DNA of 5,507 nt from Dehalococcoidia bacterium. GTDB lineage: Bacteria; Chloroflexota; Dehalococcoidia; SM23-28-2; RBG-16-64-32. Below the pieces are notes generated by a model. The model did no database searches, was not told where the DNA came from, and worked only from the letters and a program-made list of their open reading frames with translations. The first letter of the stretch is position 1, and every line of letters begins with the position of its first letter. Both the position numbers and the translations under genes were made by a program. Positions 1-4,518 of this stretch are shown piece by piece. The stretch is taken from assembly GCA_030690405.1 (NCBI GenBank), contig JAUYGU010000009.1, positions 1 through 5,507 of the forward strand, written 5' to 3'.

Positions 1-376
1 GGCAGTTGGGGCCAATCACCCGCGTGCCACGCAACCGCGCCAGCTCCAGCACCTGCGCCATCTCATAGCGGGGCACGCGCTCCGTCACGATCACCAGCAA
101 CTTGATCCCGTTCTCGATGGCCTCGAAGGCCGCGTCGCGAGTGAAGGCGGGCGGGACGGTGATAACGGAGCCGTCCACGCGGCCGGCCGCCTGTACCGCC
201 TGCTTGACGGTATCGGACACCGGGACACCATACACGTCGCGGCCGCCGCGACCCGGCGTCACGCCACCCACGATTTGTGAGCCGTAGTCCAGGCACTCAC
301 GGGTCATGTTCACGGCCTCGCGGCCGGTGATGCCCTGGATGATGAAGGTGGTGTTCTCGTCGATCAGGATGGACAT
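1..376 (-). CDS. sucD: CoA-ligase alpha subunit, SucD/MtkB family (N-terminal part, runs off left edge)
   Basis: Partial gene; 125 codons are visible (2-376) from the ATG at 376. The product is the CoA-binding subunit of an ADP-forming acid-CoA ligase: succinyl-CoA synthetase alpha, or malate-CoA ligase alpha (MtkB) in this context. The N-terminal Rossmann-type CoA-binding domain is visible: QGITGRE (about 14-20), GGVTPGRGG (37-45), the YGVPVSDTVKQAV segment (49-61), VITVPPAFTRDAAFEAI (71-87) and VIGPNC at the edge. These match the SucD pattern of GGVTPGKGG, GLPVF.TV and GPNCPG. The phosphohistidine region lies outside the window. The gene follows the beta subunit, but a 171-bp hairpin-rich insert and a 35-bp duplicated copy of its own start separate them. 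There is no good Shine-Dalgarno at the ATG; the nearest is GGAG about 15 nt upstream, so initiation may rely on coupling to the leader frame that stops 2 nt earlier. Seen: motifs and duplication. Inferred: malate as substrate. Confidence 0.9.
   Translation of the reverse strand, partial: MSILIDENTTFIIQGITGREAVNMTRECLDYGSQIVGGVTPGRGGRDVYGVPVSDTVKQAVQAAGRVDGSVITVPPAFTRDAAFEAIENGIKLLVIVTERVPRYEMAQVLELARLRGTRVIGPNC
342..376 (-). repeat. 35-bp direct repeat, restored copy (first codons of the alpha subunit)
   Basis: This stretch matches 548-582 in the same orientation at 34 of 35 positions; the one difference is C versus G at 365/571. On the minus strand it starts at the A of the ATG and covers MSILIDENTTF plus two bases. 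The match ends at the start codon, since the adjacent bases (377 g, 583 c) differ. Confidence 0.95.
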
Positions 377-390
377 GGCTAGCGGCTGGC

Positions 391-425
391 GCTCCATCCC
401 AGCTTGAAGGCTGGGGTATTGGAGC
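391..425. repeat. Inverted repeat 1 of the hairpin-chain insert (nested)
   Basis: The outer arms GCTCCA (391-396) and TGGAGC (420-425) pair. Inside, CCCAGC (398-403) pairs with GCTGGG (410-415) around a TTGAAG loop. The same GGAGC at 421-425 could instead pair with GCTCC at 456-460, enclosing the next hairpin, so alternative folds are possible. Confidence 0.75.
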
Positions 426-436
426 AAAAGGCAAGC

Positions 437-456
437 CCGCGGACTGAAGTCCGCGG
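437..456. repeat. Inverted repeat 2 of the hairpin-chain insert
   Basis: CCGCGGACT (437-445) and AGTCCGCGG (448-456) are perfect 9-bp arms around two bases. This is the strongest hairpin of the insert. It has no following T-run on either strand, so it does not look like an intrinsic terminator. Confidence 0.85.
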
Positions 457-479
457 CTCCTCTGGCAAAGCATCGGACG

Positions 480-532
480 CGCCGCCGGACTGCGCGGCGA
501 GATGACTTGATGCCGCGTAATTCATTGCGCGG
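480..532. repeat. Inverted repeats 3 and 4 of the hairpin-chain insert
   Basis: Repeat 3 is CGCCGC (480-485) with GCGGCG (494-499). Repeat 4 is CCGCG (513-517) with CGCGG (528-532), and its inner bases GTAAT/ATTGC extend the stem with one G-T wobble. Both have short loops and lack a T-run. Confidence 0.7.
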
Positions 533-547
533 TGCTGCCTGCACGTA

Positions 548-582
548 ATGAAGGTGGTGTTCTCGTCGATGAGGATGGACAT
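548..582 (-). repeat. 35-bp direct repeat, upstream copy (original sucD start)
   Basis: This partner of 342-376 has one mismatch. It is joined directly to the end of sucC, with the TGA of sucC overlapping its ATG. It is therefore most simply the ancestral start position of the alpha subunit gene. Confidence 0.95.
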
Positions 583-1790
583 CAGACCTTCGCCCCCGCC
601 TTCTCGACGGCACGGCGGGCGGCCTCGGACATCGAGACCGTGCGGTCGCAGTACTCCACGCCGTACTTGGCGAGGATCTTGAACCCTTCGCCCTCCCAGG
701 AGCCAGGGATGCGGAAGATGGCGATCTTCTCGGCGGGGTCGTAGCCGGACTCGACGACGCCCTTCACGACGCCGCGGGCGACGATGTCCACGCGGGTGTT
801 GGAGACGACGTTCATGATGACGGCGATCTTCTCGACGCCGGGCTTGCTGAGGATCAGCTTGGTAAGCGCCGCCGCCTTGGCGACGCTGGGGTTGCCGCCG
901 ATCTCGCAGTAGTTGGCGGGCTGACCGCCGTACTTGCGGATGGCGTCGAAGATGGTGAGGGAGCCGCCGCCGGCGCCGATCACCAGCCCCAGGTTGCCTT
1001 CGAACTCGACGACGCGGCCGGCGACGCCGCGGTGGTCCTGGGCGTCGATCTGGGCGCCCTTAATCTCGAAGTCCGTAGGGGGCCGCGCCTGGCGGGTCTC
1101 CTCGCGGCCGATGCCGAGCTCCTCGAGGACGGCGGTCTGGCGGTCGCGGGCCTCCTCCTCCATGTCGATGTGGCAGTCGAGGGCGACGACGGAGCCGTCC
1201 TCGAGCCGGCCGAGGGGATTTATCTCGGCTAAGGTTAGGCCGTACTGCGAAAAGACTCGCGCCAGCCGGGAGACCACGTCGGTCAGGCGCACCAGTTCGC
1301 TGCCGCCGATGCCCAGCGAGGCGACCATCTCCTTCACCTTGAACTCGGAGAGCGGGAGGAGGGTGGAGAGGTGAGCGCGAGCGATGTGCTCCGGGTGCTC
1401 CTCGGCCACCTGCTCGATGTCGATGCCGCCCATGTCGCTGAAGATCATGACGGGCAGCTTGGCGAGCGCGTCGTAGGTGACGGCGGCGAAGTACTCTTTG
1501 GCGACGGCCGCTTTCGCCTCCACGAGCACGCAGCGGGGGCGCTGGCCGCCGATCTCGAGGCCCAGAATAGCCTCCGCTGCCGCTTTCGCCTCCTCCGGCG
1601 TATCCGCGAACTTCACGCCGCCCGCCTTCATGCGGCCGCCGCTCAGCACCTGCGACTTGAGGACCACCGGCCCGCCGATGTCCTCAGCGAGGCGGGCGGC
1701 CTCTTCCGGCGTCGCGGCGGTGCCGCCCTTAGGCAGGCGCACGCCGTGCTTCGCCAGGAGCTTCTTCGCTTCGAACTCGTAGAAGCGCAT
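582..1790 (-). CDS. sucC: CoA-ligase beta subunit, SucC/MtkA family (ATP-grasp)
   Basis: 402 residues, close to the usual 385-400 for SucC/MtkA. The subunit binds the nucleotide and the acid, and with the alpha subunit forms a CoA thioester through a phosphohistidine. The ATP-grasp N-terminus MRFYEFEAKKLLAKHG is followed by the lysine and glycine-rich loop KSQVLSGGRMKAGGVK (45-60). AEINPL (188-193) and D205 supply the likely magnesium ligands (N191 and D205 by analogy with SucC). The C-terminal ligase domain starts near 262. It departs from ordinary SucC: the NGAGLAM loop reads IGAGGGSLT (271-279), and GIVRCD is replaced by VVSNTRVD (328-335), with EIGGNPS (296-302) before it. This may mean a different acid substrate. 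Downstream of mcl, malate (MtkA) is the favoured guess; succinate or citramalate is possible. The start at 1790 has AAGGA six bases upstream. A second identical copy of the first 23 bp lies at 2167-2189. Confidence 0.93.
   Translation of the reverse strand: MRFYEFEAKKLLAKHGVRLPKGGTAATPEEAARLAEDIGGPVVLKSQVLSGGRMKAGGVKFADTPEEAKAAAEAILGLEIGGQRPRCVLVEAKAAVAKEYFAAVTYDALAKLPVMIFSDMGGIDIEQVAEEHPEHIARAHLSTLLPLSEFKVKEMVASLGIGGSELVRLTDVVSRLARVFSQYGLTLAEINPLGRLEDGSVVALDCHIDMEEEARDRQTAVLEELGIGREETRQARPPTDFEIKGAQIDAQDHRGVAGRVVEFEGNLGLVIGAGGGSLTIFDAIRKYGGQPANYCEIGGNPSVAKAAALTKLILSKPGVEKIAVIMNVVSNTRVDIVARGVVKGVVESGYDPAEKIAIFRIPGSWEGEGFKILAKYGVEYCDRTVSMSEAARRAVEKAGAKV
1768..1790 (-). repeat. 23-bp direct repeat, restored copy (first codons of the beta subunit)
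   Basis: Identical to 2167-2189 at all 23 positions, same orientation. It encodes MRFYEFEA (last codon partial) and begins at the A of the ATG. Flanking bases differ on both sides. Confidence 0.96.
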
Positions 1791-1796
1791 GGGGGA

Positions 1797-1801
1797 TCCT
1801 T
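1797..1801 (-). promoter_or_regulatory. Ribosome binding site of the restored sucC start, supplied by the insert
   Basis: AAGGA lies six bases before the ATG at 1790 and overlaps the TAA (1800-1802) that ends the upstream leader frame. It belongs to the inserted sequence, not to the original upstream region, so the insertion brought or later acquired a working-looking initiation signal. Confidence 0.7.
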
Positions 1802-1806
1802 ACAGA

Positions 1807-1816
1807 CCCTCACCCC
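1807..1816 (+). repeat. Left terminal inverted repeat of the sucC insert
   Basis: CCCTCACCCC is the exact reverse complement of GGGGTGAGGG at 2158-2167. Confidence 0.8.
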
Positions 1817-1860
1817 GACCCTGCGGGTCGCCCCTCTCCCGCTGAACGGGAGAGGGGTCG
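1809..1860. repeat. Palindromic repeat, left copy
   Basis: It aligns in the same orientation with 2106-2165 (CTCACCCCG.CCCTGCGG, then CCCTC.CCCG, then CGGGAGAGGGG). It has a perfect 11-bp stem, CCCCTCTCCCG (1831-1841) with CGGGAGAGGGG (1847-1857), around a CTGAA loop. There is no T-run, so it is not a classic terminator. Confidence 0.85.
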
Positions 1861-1910
1861 GTACCGAAAGCCCTCTCTATCATGGCCAACGCCTCCGCCA
1901 AGTCGGATTT

Positions 1911-2069
1911 GACTAGCGCTGCCGGCAGGCGCAGGAAGTAGATGATGAAGCGCCCGACGGGATGCTGCCGCCGGAACTTACGGCCTGCCAAGCTACGGTT
2001 CCGTAGGGCGGCCCATAGTAGGTCCTCTGAGCGGGTTGGCTGTTTGCGCATCTCCCGCGCAGCTCCTCT
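1911..2069 (-). pseudogene. Truncated DUF559 endonuclease-like fragment
   Basis: Residues about 41-93 of the leader frame read AREMRKQPTRSEDLLWAALR followed by KFRRQHPVGRFIIYFLRLPA. This matches the N-terminal half of DUF559 proteins (Vsr/restriction-endonuclease-like fold), whose usual pattern is roughly LR...T.AE.LLW..LR.R.L.G.KFRRQ.PIG.YIVDF.C. The aspartate usual in IVDF is tyrosine here, and the later half with the E.DG..H region is absent, replaced by unrelated KSDLAEALAMIERAF. Nuclease activity is therefore unlikely. DUF559 genes are often found beside palindromic repeats like the two flanking this one; I recall that association and have not checked it here. Confidence 0.75.
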
Positions 2070-2105
2070 GACGAGGGCGCCGGCGCGCTCCGGCCTTGGT
2101 CGACT

Positions 2106-2165
2106 CTCACCCCGGCCCTGCGGCCCACCCCTCGCCCGCAGAGCGGGAGAGGGGCAAGGGGTGAG
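2106..2165. repeat. Palindromic repeat, right copy
   Basis: Second copy of the repeat at 1809-1860. It has an outer inverted pair, CTCACCCC (2106-2113) with GGGGTGAG (2158-2165), and an inner stem CCCCTCGCCCGC/GCGGGAGAGGGG with one mismatch around AGA. Confidence 0.82.
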
Positions 2166-2167
2166 GG
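2158..2167 (-). repeat. Right terminal inverted repeat of the sucC insert
   Basis: GGGGTGAGGG is the exact reverse complement of 1807-1816. Its last base is the first base of the 23-bp duplicated gene start. Confidence 0.8.
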
Positions 2168-2189
2168 CTTCGAACTCGTAGAAGCGCAT
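2167..2189 (-). repeat. 23-bp direct repeat, upstream copy (original sucC start)
   Basis: Identical to 1768-1790. It follows mcl by 52 bp, a normal operon spacing, so it marks the probable ancestral sucC start. Confidence 0.95.
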
Positions 2190-2203
2190 CTCGTTTTCCC
2201 CTA

Positions 2204-2213
2204 GCAGGCCTGC
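2204..2213. repeat. 10-bp palindrome between mcl and the original sucC start
   Basis: GCAGGCCTGC is a perfect palindrome in the 52-bp mcl-sucC spacer, just upstream of the AGGGG ribosome-binding-like site. It is short, and no function is claimed. Confidence 0.45.
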
Positions 2214-2241
2214 ATCCGGTTGTTCTGCTCCTGCCGCTGCA

Positions 2242-3291
2242 TCACAGACCGTAGAGCTCAGCGTACTCCGGATCGCGCTCGGCGATCATGCGCGCCGTCT
2301 GCACCATGACCTGCGCCTGCTTGAACGTAGCGTCGTCCTGCATTCTCCCGTCGAGCATTACCGTGCCGGTCCCATCGCCCATGGCTTCGATGATACGCTT
2401 CGCAGTCTTGACCTCCTCGACAGGGGGGCTGAATTCGCGCCTGGCGATGTCGATCTGGCTCGGGTGCAGGGTCCAGGCGCCGACACAGCCCATCAAGAAA
2501 GCCGCTCTGAACTGATGCTGGCAGGCCAGCGGGTCTTCGATAGCGCCGAAAGGGCCGTAGAACGGCAGGATACCTGATGAGTTGCAGGCATCGACCATAC
2601 GAGCCAACGTGTAGTGCCAGGGGTCTTGCTGTGCCATCAGCCGCTGCGCATCCGGGTTCTCCGGATCGGGATCGGCGATCACCTGATACGCTGGATGGCC
2701 GCCACCGACTCTCGTCGTCTTCATTCGCCTCGAAGCGGCCAGATCCGCCGGCCCGAGACTGATGCCCTGCATCCGGGGGCTCGCGGCGGCGATCTCCTCC
2801 ACATTGGAGACTCCGAGCGCGGTTTCGAGGATGGCGTGGATCAGGAGGGATTTCCTGATTCCGTGCTTCGCCTCTAGCTGTGCAAGCAGGCGGTCCAGGT
2901 AATGGATGTCCCACGGCCCTTCCACCTTGGGGACCATGACCACCTCTAGCTTGTTGCCGACCTTCGGGATGACGGCCAGGAGATCGTCGAGGACCCAGGG
3001 GCTGTCCAGGCTGTTGATGCGTGTCCATAGCGACGTGCTGCCGAACTCGTTGTTCAGTGCGACTTCGATAAGGCCCTCGCGCGCCGCTTCCTTATCTTCC
3101 GCCGGGATCCCGTCTTCGAGGTTGCCAAGCAACACATCGACCTGGGGGATGATCTGCGGGATCTTCGCACGCACCCGCTCATTCTGGGGGGGAAAGAAGT
3201 GGATCATTCGAGACGGCCGCGCGGGAAGCTCGCTCGGCGGCGCCGGCGCGCCGGCCGCCAGCGGTCTGAAGAACGCCCTCGGGTTTCGCAT
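2242..3291 (-). CDS. mcl: Malyl-CoA / beta-methylmalyl-CoA lyase (HpcH/HpaI family)
   Basis: 349 residues, the length of the Chloroflexus-type Mcl. It reversibly cleaves (S)-malyl-CoA to glyoxylate and acetyl-CoA. Family members also use beta-methylmalyl-CoA (glyoxylate + propionyl-CoA) and sometimes citramalyl-CoA. Landmarks are [11 protein letters not shown] (26-35), GNLEDGIP (56-63), [15 protein letters not shown] (89-103), [10 protein letters not shown] (121-130), ILETALGV (154-161) with likely Mg ligand E156, and GPADLAASR (180-188) with D183. The Mcl-type insertion [10 protein letters not shown] (191-200), the [11 protein letters not shown] stretch (225-235) and [10 protein letters not shown] (318-327) also match. 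Most of these match the Chloroflexus enzyme as I recall it, including the RVGGGHP insertion that generic CitE proteins lack. The start at 3291 has AAGGAG nine bases upstream. It is first in the operon and followed by the CoA ligase that could make or use its malyl-CoA. Confidence 0.93.
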   Translation of the reverse strand: MRNPRAFFRPLAAGAPAPPSELPARPSRMIHFFPPQNERVRAKIPQIIPQVDVLLGNLEDGIPAEDKEAAREGLIEVALNNEFGSTSLWTRINSLDSPWVLDDLLAVIPKVGNKLEVVMVPKVEGPWDIHYLDRLLAQLEAKHGIRKSLLIHAILETALGVSNVEEIAAASPRMQGISLGPADLAASRRMKTTRVGGGHPAYQVIADPDPENPDAQRLMAQQDPWHYTLARMVDACNSSGILPFYGPFGAIEDPLACQHQFRAAFLMGCVGAWTLHPSQIDIARREFSPPVEEVKTAKRIIEAMGDGTGTVMLDGRMQDDATFKQAQVMVQTARMIAERDPEYAELYGL

Positions 3292-3300
3292 GTCGAATAG

Positions 3301-3306
3301 CTCCTT
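3301..3306 (-). promoter_or_regulatory. mcl ribosome binding site
   Basis: AAGGAG lies nine bases before the mcl ATG. It supports the start at 3291. Confidence 0.8.
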
Positions 3307-3316
3307 CGAACTAGGT

Positions 3317-3333
3317 CGCGGTCACCGCGTGAC
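3317..3333. promoter_or_regulatory. Overlapping short inverted repeats in the mcl leader
   Basis: CGCGGT-C-ACCGCG (3317-3329) and GTCAC-CGC-GTGAC (3321-3333) overlap in the untranslated leader, about 26-42 bases before the mcl ATG. This could be a regulator site or a small RNA hairpin. No family is recognised. Confidence 0.35.
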
Positions 3334-3427
3334 GCGCTTCTCCGCCGGCATCTGATTGGCTCCTGAGGAGCGCCCTGCGATCCGTCTCGTGACCGGGGCT
3401 GCAGCCTGTCAAGCGGCGCCGAGGGCG

Positions 3428-3456
3428 AGTATAGCCGCGCTCAGATATAGGGTCAA
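3428..3456 (-). promoter_or_regulatory. Sigma-70-type promoter for the mcl-sucC-sucD operon
   Basis: On the minus strand TTGACC (3456-3451) and TATACT (3433-3428) are separated by exactly 17 bases. Each hexamer differs from consensus by one base. Transcription would start near 3421 and leave a leader of about 130 bases before mcl. Confidence 0.75.
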
Positions 3457-3480
3457 GCAATGGACACGCTATCGTCAGGC

Positions 3481-3499
3481 TACCTTGCGTCTATAGGTA
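3481..3499. promoter_or_regulatory. Candidate operator between the divergent promoters
   Basis: TACCT (3481-3485) and AGGTA (3495-3499) form an inverted repeat with nine bases between, ending three bases before the plus-strand -35 candidate. The position suits a regulator shared by both groups, but the arms are short. Confidence 0.35.
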
Positions 3500-3502
3500 A
3501 AG

Positions 3503-3532
3503 TTGCAGCGGAACGCAATCTGGGATTACACT
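3503..3532 (+). promoter_or_regulatory. Candidate promoter for the CitE-like lyase and acyl-CoA dehydrogenase
   Basis: TTGCAG (3503-3508) and TACACT (3527-3532) are 18 bases apart. The match to sigma-70 consensus is moderate. The predicted start near 3539 gives a leader of about 70 bases that contains the 20-bp palindrome. Confidence 0.5.
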
Positions 3533-3565
3533 AAGGCGCACGCGCCCTGACCCGGACGTTCGCCG

Positions 3566-3585
3566 GGCCTGCCCGCGGGCAGGCC
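3566..3585. repeat. Perfect 20-bp palindrome in the plus-strand leader
   Basis: GGCCTGCCCGCGGGCAGGCC is its own reverse complement and ends 24 bases before the ATG at 3610. It may be an operator for a dimeric repressor or an RNA hairpin affecting initiation. A chance or REP-like GC palindrome is the alternative. Confidence 0.7.
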
Positions 3586-3609
3586 GACCCGCGCCTGAGA
3601 CCTTACCGT

Positions 3610-4515
3610 ATGGACGAACAAGAGCGCAGCATCCCGATCTTGCGCAGCATCCTCTTTGTCCCCGCTATAGTGGAGCGCTTCGTGGCGCGCGCCCCGGATA
3701 CGGGGGCCGACGTCATCTGCCTCGATATCGAGGACTCCGTGCCGCCCGCCGAGAAGGCGAACGCGCGCGAGCTCGCGGCCGGCGCGATCGACTCCCTCTC
3801 AGCAAGCGGACGGCCGCTGTTCGTGCGGGTGAACGGGCTGCAAACCGGGCTACTGGAAGACGACCTCCTGGCCGTGGTGAGGCCGGGGCTGGACGGGATC
3901 GTCCTCTCCAAGGCTGATTCCGCCGAAACGGTGCGGCGCGCCGACCACTATCTGACGATCCTGGAGAGGCAGCAGGGGATGGCGCGCGGCGCCGTGGCGA
4001 TCATCCCGCTGGTCGAGTCAGCCGAGGCTATACTGAGCGCTAGGGAGATCGCCGCCGCCTCCCGGCGCCTCGTCGCCCTCTCCCTCGGCGCGGAGGACCT
4101 GGCGGCGGACATGGGGTTCCAGCGCAGCGCCAGCGCCCGCGAGATCGAGTGGCCGCGCGCCCAGCTCGCGATGGCGGCCGTGGCGAACCGCCTCGTCGCC
4201 ATCGACACGCCGGAGCCGGACTATACAGACCTGGAGCACCTGGAGCGCGACTCCGCCTTCGCCCGCAGCCTGGGCTTCCGCGGCAAGTACTGCATCCACC
4301 CGGGCCAGGTGGAGATCGTGAACCGCGTCTTCTCACCGAGCGAGGAGGAGATCGCGGAGGCGCGAGACATCGTCCGCCTGCTGGAACATGAAGGGATCGC
4401 CAAGGGCCGCGCGGCGATCCCCGTCAACGGCAAGATGATCGACACGCCCATCTACTGGCAGGCGAAGCGCCTGCTGGCCTGGGCGGAAGCGACCGGAATA
4501 GCCGCGAAGGAGTAA
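3610..4515 (+). CDS. CitE-like CoA-thioester lyase (HpcH/HpaI family, citramalyl/malyl-CoA lyase type)
   Basis: 301 residues, typical for stand-alone CitE-like proteins. They cleave or form 3-hydroxyacyl-CoA thioesters such as citramalyl-CoA (to pyruvate + acetyl-CoA), malyl-CoA or HMG-CoA. Seen in order: LRSILFVPA (11-19), CLDIEDSVPPAEK (37-49), FVRVNG (71-76), VLSKAD (98-103), PLVESAEAI (133-141) with Mg ligand E136, SLGAEDLAADMG (158-169) with D163, and KYCIHPGQVEIVNRVFSPS (226-244). All the usual catalytic residues appear present. It lacks the RVGGGHP insertion of Mcl, so it belongs to a different branch from its divergent neighbour and probably has a different substrate. No ribosome binding site of note precedes the ATG. 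Its end is three bases from the acyl-CoA dehydrogenase start, so the two form one operon. The exact substrate cannot be read from the sequence. Confidence 0.88.
   Translation: MDEQERSIPILRSILFVPAIVERFVARAPDTGADVICLDIEDSVPPAEKANARELAAGAIDSLSASGRPLFVRVNGLQTGLLEDDLLAVVRPGLDGIVLSKADSAETVRRADHYLTILERQQGMARGAVAIIPLVESAEAILSAREIAAASRRLVALSLGAEDLAADMGFQRSASAREIEWPRAQLAMAAVANRLVAIDTPEPDYTDLEHLERDSAFARSLGFRGKYCIHPGQVEIVNRVFSPSEEEIAEARDIVRLLEHEGIAKGRAAIPVNGKMIDTPIYWQAKRLLAWAEATGIAAKE
4507..4512 (+). promoter_or_regulatory. Ribosome binding site of the acyl-CoA dehydrogenase
   Basis: AAGGAG lies within the last codons of the upstream lyase, six bases before the ATG at 4519. It fixes the dehydrogenase start and indicates coupled expression. 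Confidence 0.85.
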
Positions 4516-4518
4516 CCT

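Larger units (their letters stand above)
377..547. mobile_element. Small hairpin-chain insert at the sucC-sucD junction
   Basis: This 171-bp stretch lies between two copies of the sucD start and explains the split of the original junction. Removing it with one repeat copy gives TGATG, in which the sucC stop overlaps the sucD start, as expected for a tight ligase operon. It is made of four successive inverted repeats (391-425, 437-456, 480-499, 513-532) and has no recognisable protein domain. The CCGCGGACT/AGTCCGCGG and CCCAGC/GCTGGG hairpins look like REP-type dispersed palindromes. No transposase and no clear terminal inverted repeats are visible, so the mode of insertion is unknown. I call it an insert from the flanking duplication, not from a known element family. 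Confidence 0.7.
379..582 (-). other. 67-codon leader frame opened by the upstream copy of the sucD start
   Basis: The ATG at 582 overlaps the sucC stop (TGATG, 580-584), with GAAGG close upstream. The frame begins with the first 11 residues of the alpha subunit (MSILIDENTTF), then reads through the hairpin insert with no recognisable domain, and ends at TAG (379-381). Only two bases separate that stop from the restored sucD ATG (374-376). If translated it gives a meaningless fusion peptide, but ribosomes ending there would be positioned to restart on sucD. I see it as a by-product of the insertion that may have a coupling role, not as a conserved gene. Confidence 0.55.
1791..2166. mobile_element. 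MITE-like insert at the sucC start, with a DUF559 remnant
   Basis: 376 bp lie between two identical copies of the sucC start; with one repeat copy the net gain is 399 bp. The core from 1807 to 2167 is bounded by a 10-bp perfect terminal inverted repeat, CCCTCACCCC and GGGGTGAGGG. Inside are two direct copies of a palindromic repeat (1809-1860 and 2106-2165) flanking a truncated DUF559-like coding fragment. Sixteen bases (1791-1806) next to the restored ATG lie outside the inverted repeats and carry its ribosome binding site. No transposase is present, so if it is mobile it moves in trans. The right inverted repeat abuts the duplicated target directly, overlapping by one base. Confidence 0.75.
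1800..2189 (-). other. 129-codon leader frame opened by the upstream copy of the sucC start
   Basis: The original sucC ATG at 2189, with AGGGG eight bases upstream, now opens a frame that starts MRFYEFEA. It then reads through palindromic repeat, DUF559 fragment and second repeat, and stops at TAA (1800-1802). Nine bases separate that stop from the restored sucC ATG. The frame is uninterrupted through the insert even though it joins unrelated pieces. The proline/arginine-rich ends (LTPCPSP..., RGDPQGRGEGL) are translations of the repeats. I doubt the protein has a function; its translation could deliver ribosomes to sucC. Confidence 0.55.
3292..3609. other. Divergent intergenic regulatory region
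   Basis: 318 bp separate the two divergent groups, with no supportable gene. It holds a strong minus-strand promoter (3428-3456), a weaker plus-strand candidate (3503-3532) and a 20-bp palindrome in the plus leader (3566-3585). There are also smaller inverted repeats near the mcl start (3317-3333) and between the promoters (3481-3499). The stretch from about 3421 to 3540 is noticeably richer in A+T than the genes beside it, as expected for a promoter region. Confidence 0.75.

Noticed and set aside
437..456. 9-bp GC hairpin as a terminator between sucC and sucD
   Set aside because: There is no T-run, and the subunits must be made together, so full termination is unlikely.
377..532. CRISPR-like array of palindromes
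   Set aside because: The four hairpins differ in sequence and have no regular spacers or repeat unit.
342..582. Partial tandem duplication of sucD as the cause of the repeat
   Set aside because: Only 35 bp are shared, and the intervening 171 bp match neither sucC nor the visible sucD, so simple tandem duplication does not account for the insert.
934..1374. 146-codon and related plus-strand frames across the beta subunit gene
   Set aside because: They are antisense to a clearly conserved ATP-grasp protein, with low-complexity Ser/Arg-rich translations and no ribosome binding site.
1831..1857. Strong 11-bp stem as an intrinsic terminator before sucC
   Set aside because: No T-run follows on either strand, and it is part of a dispersed repeat inside an operon. 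Partial attenuation cannot be excluded.
2258..3028. 256-codon frame overlapping mcl on the same strand
   Set aside because: It is an out-of-frame reading of mcl; its Arg/Gly/Pro-rich translation has no recognisable motif, while the mcl frame matches its family throughout.
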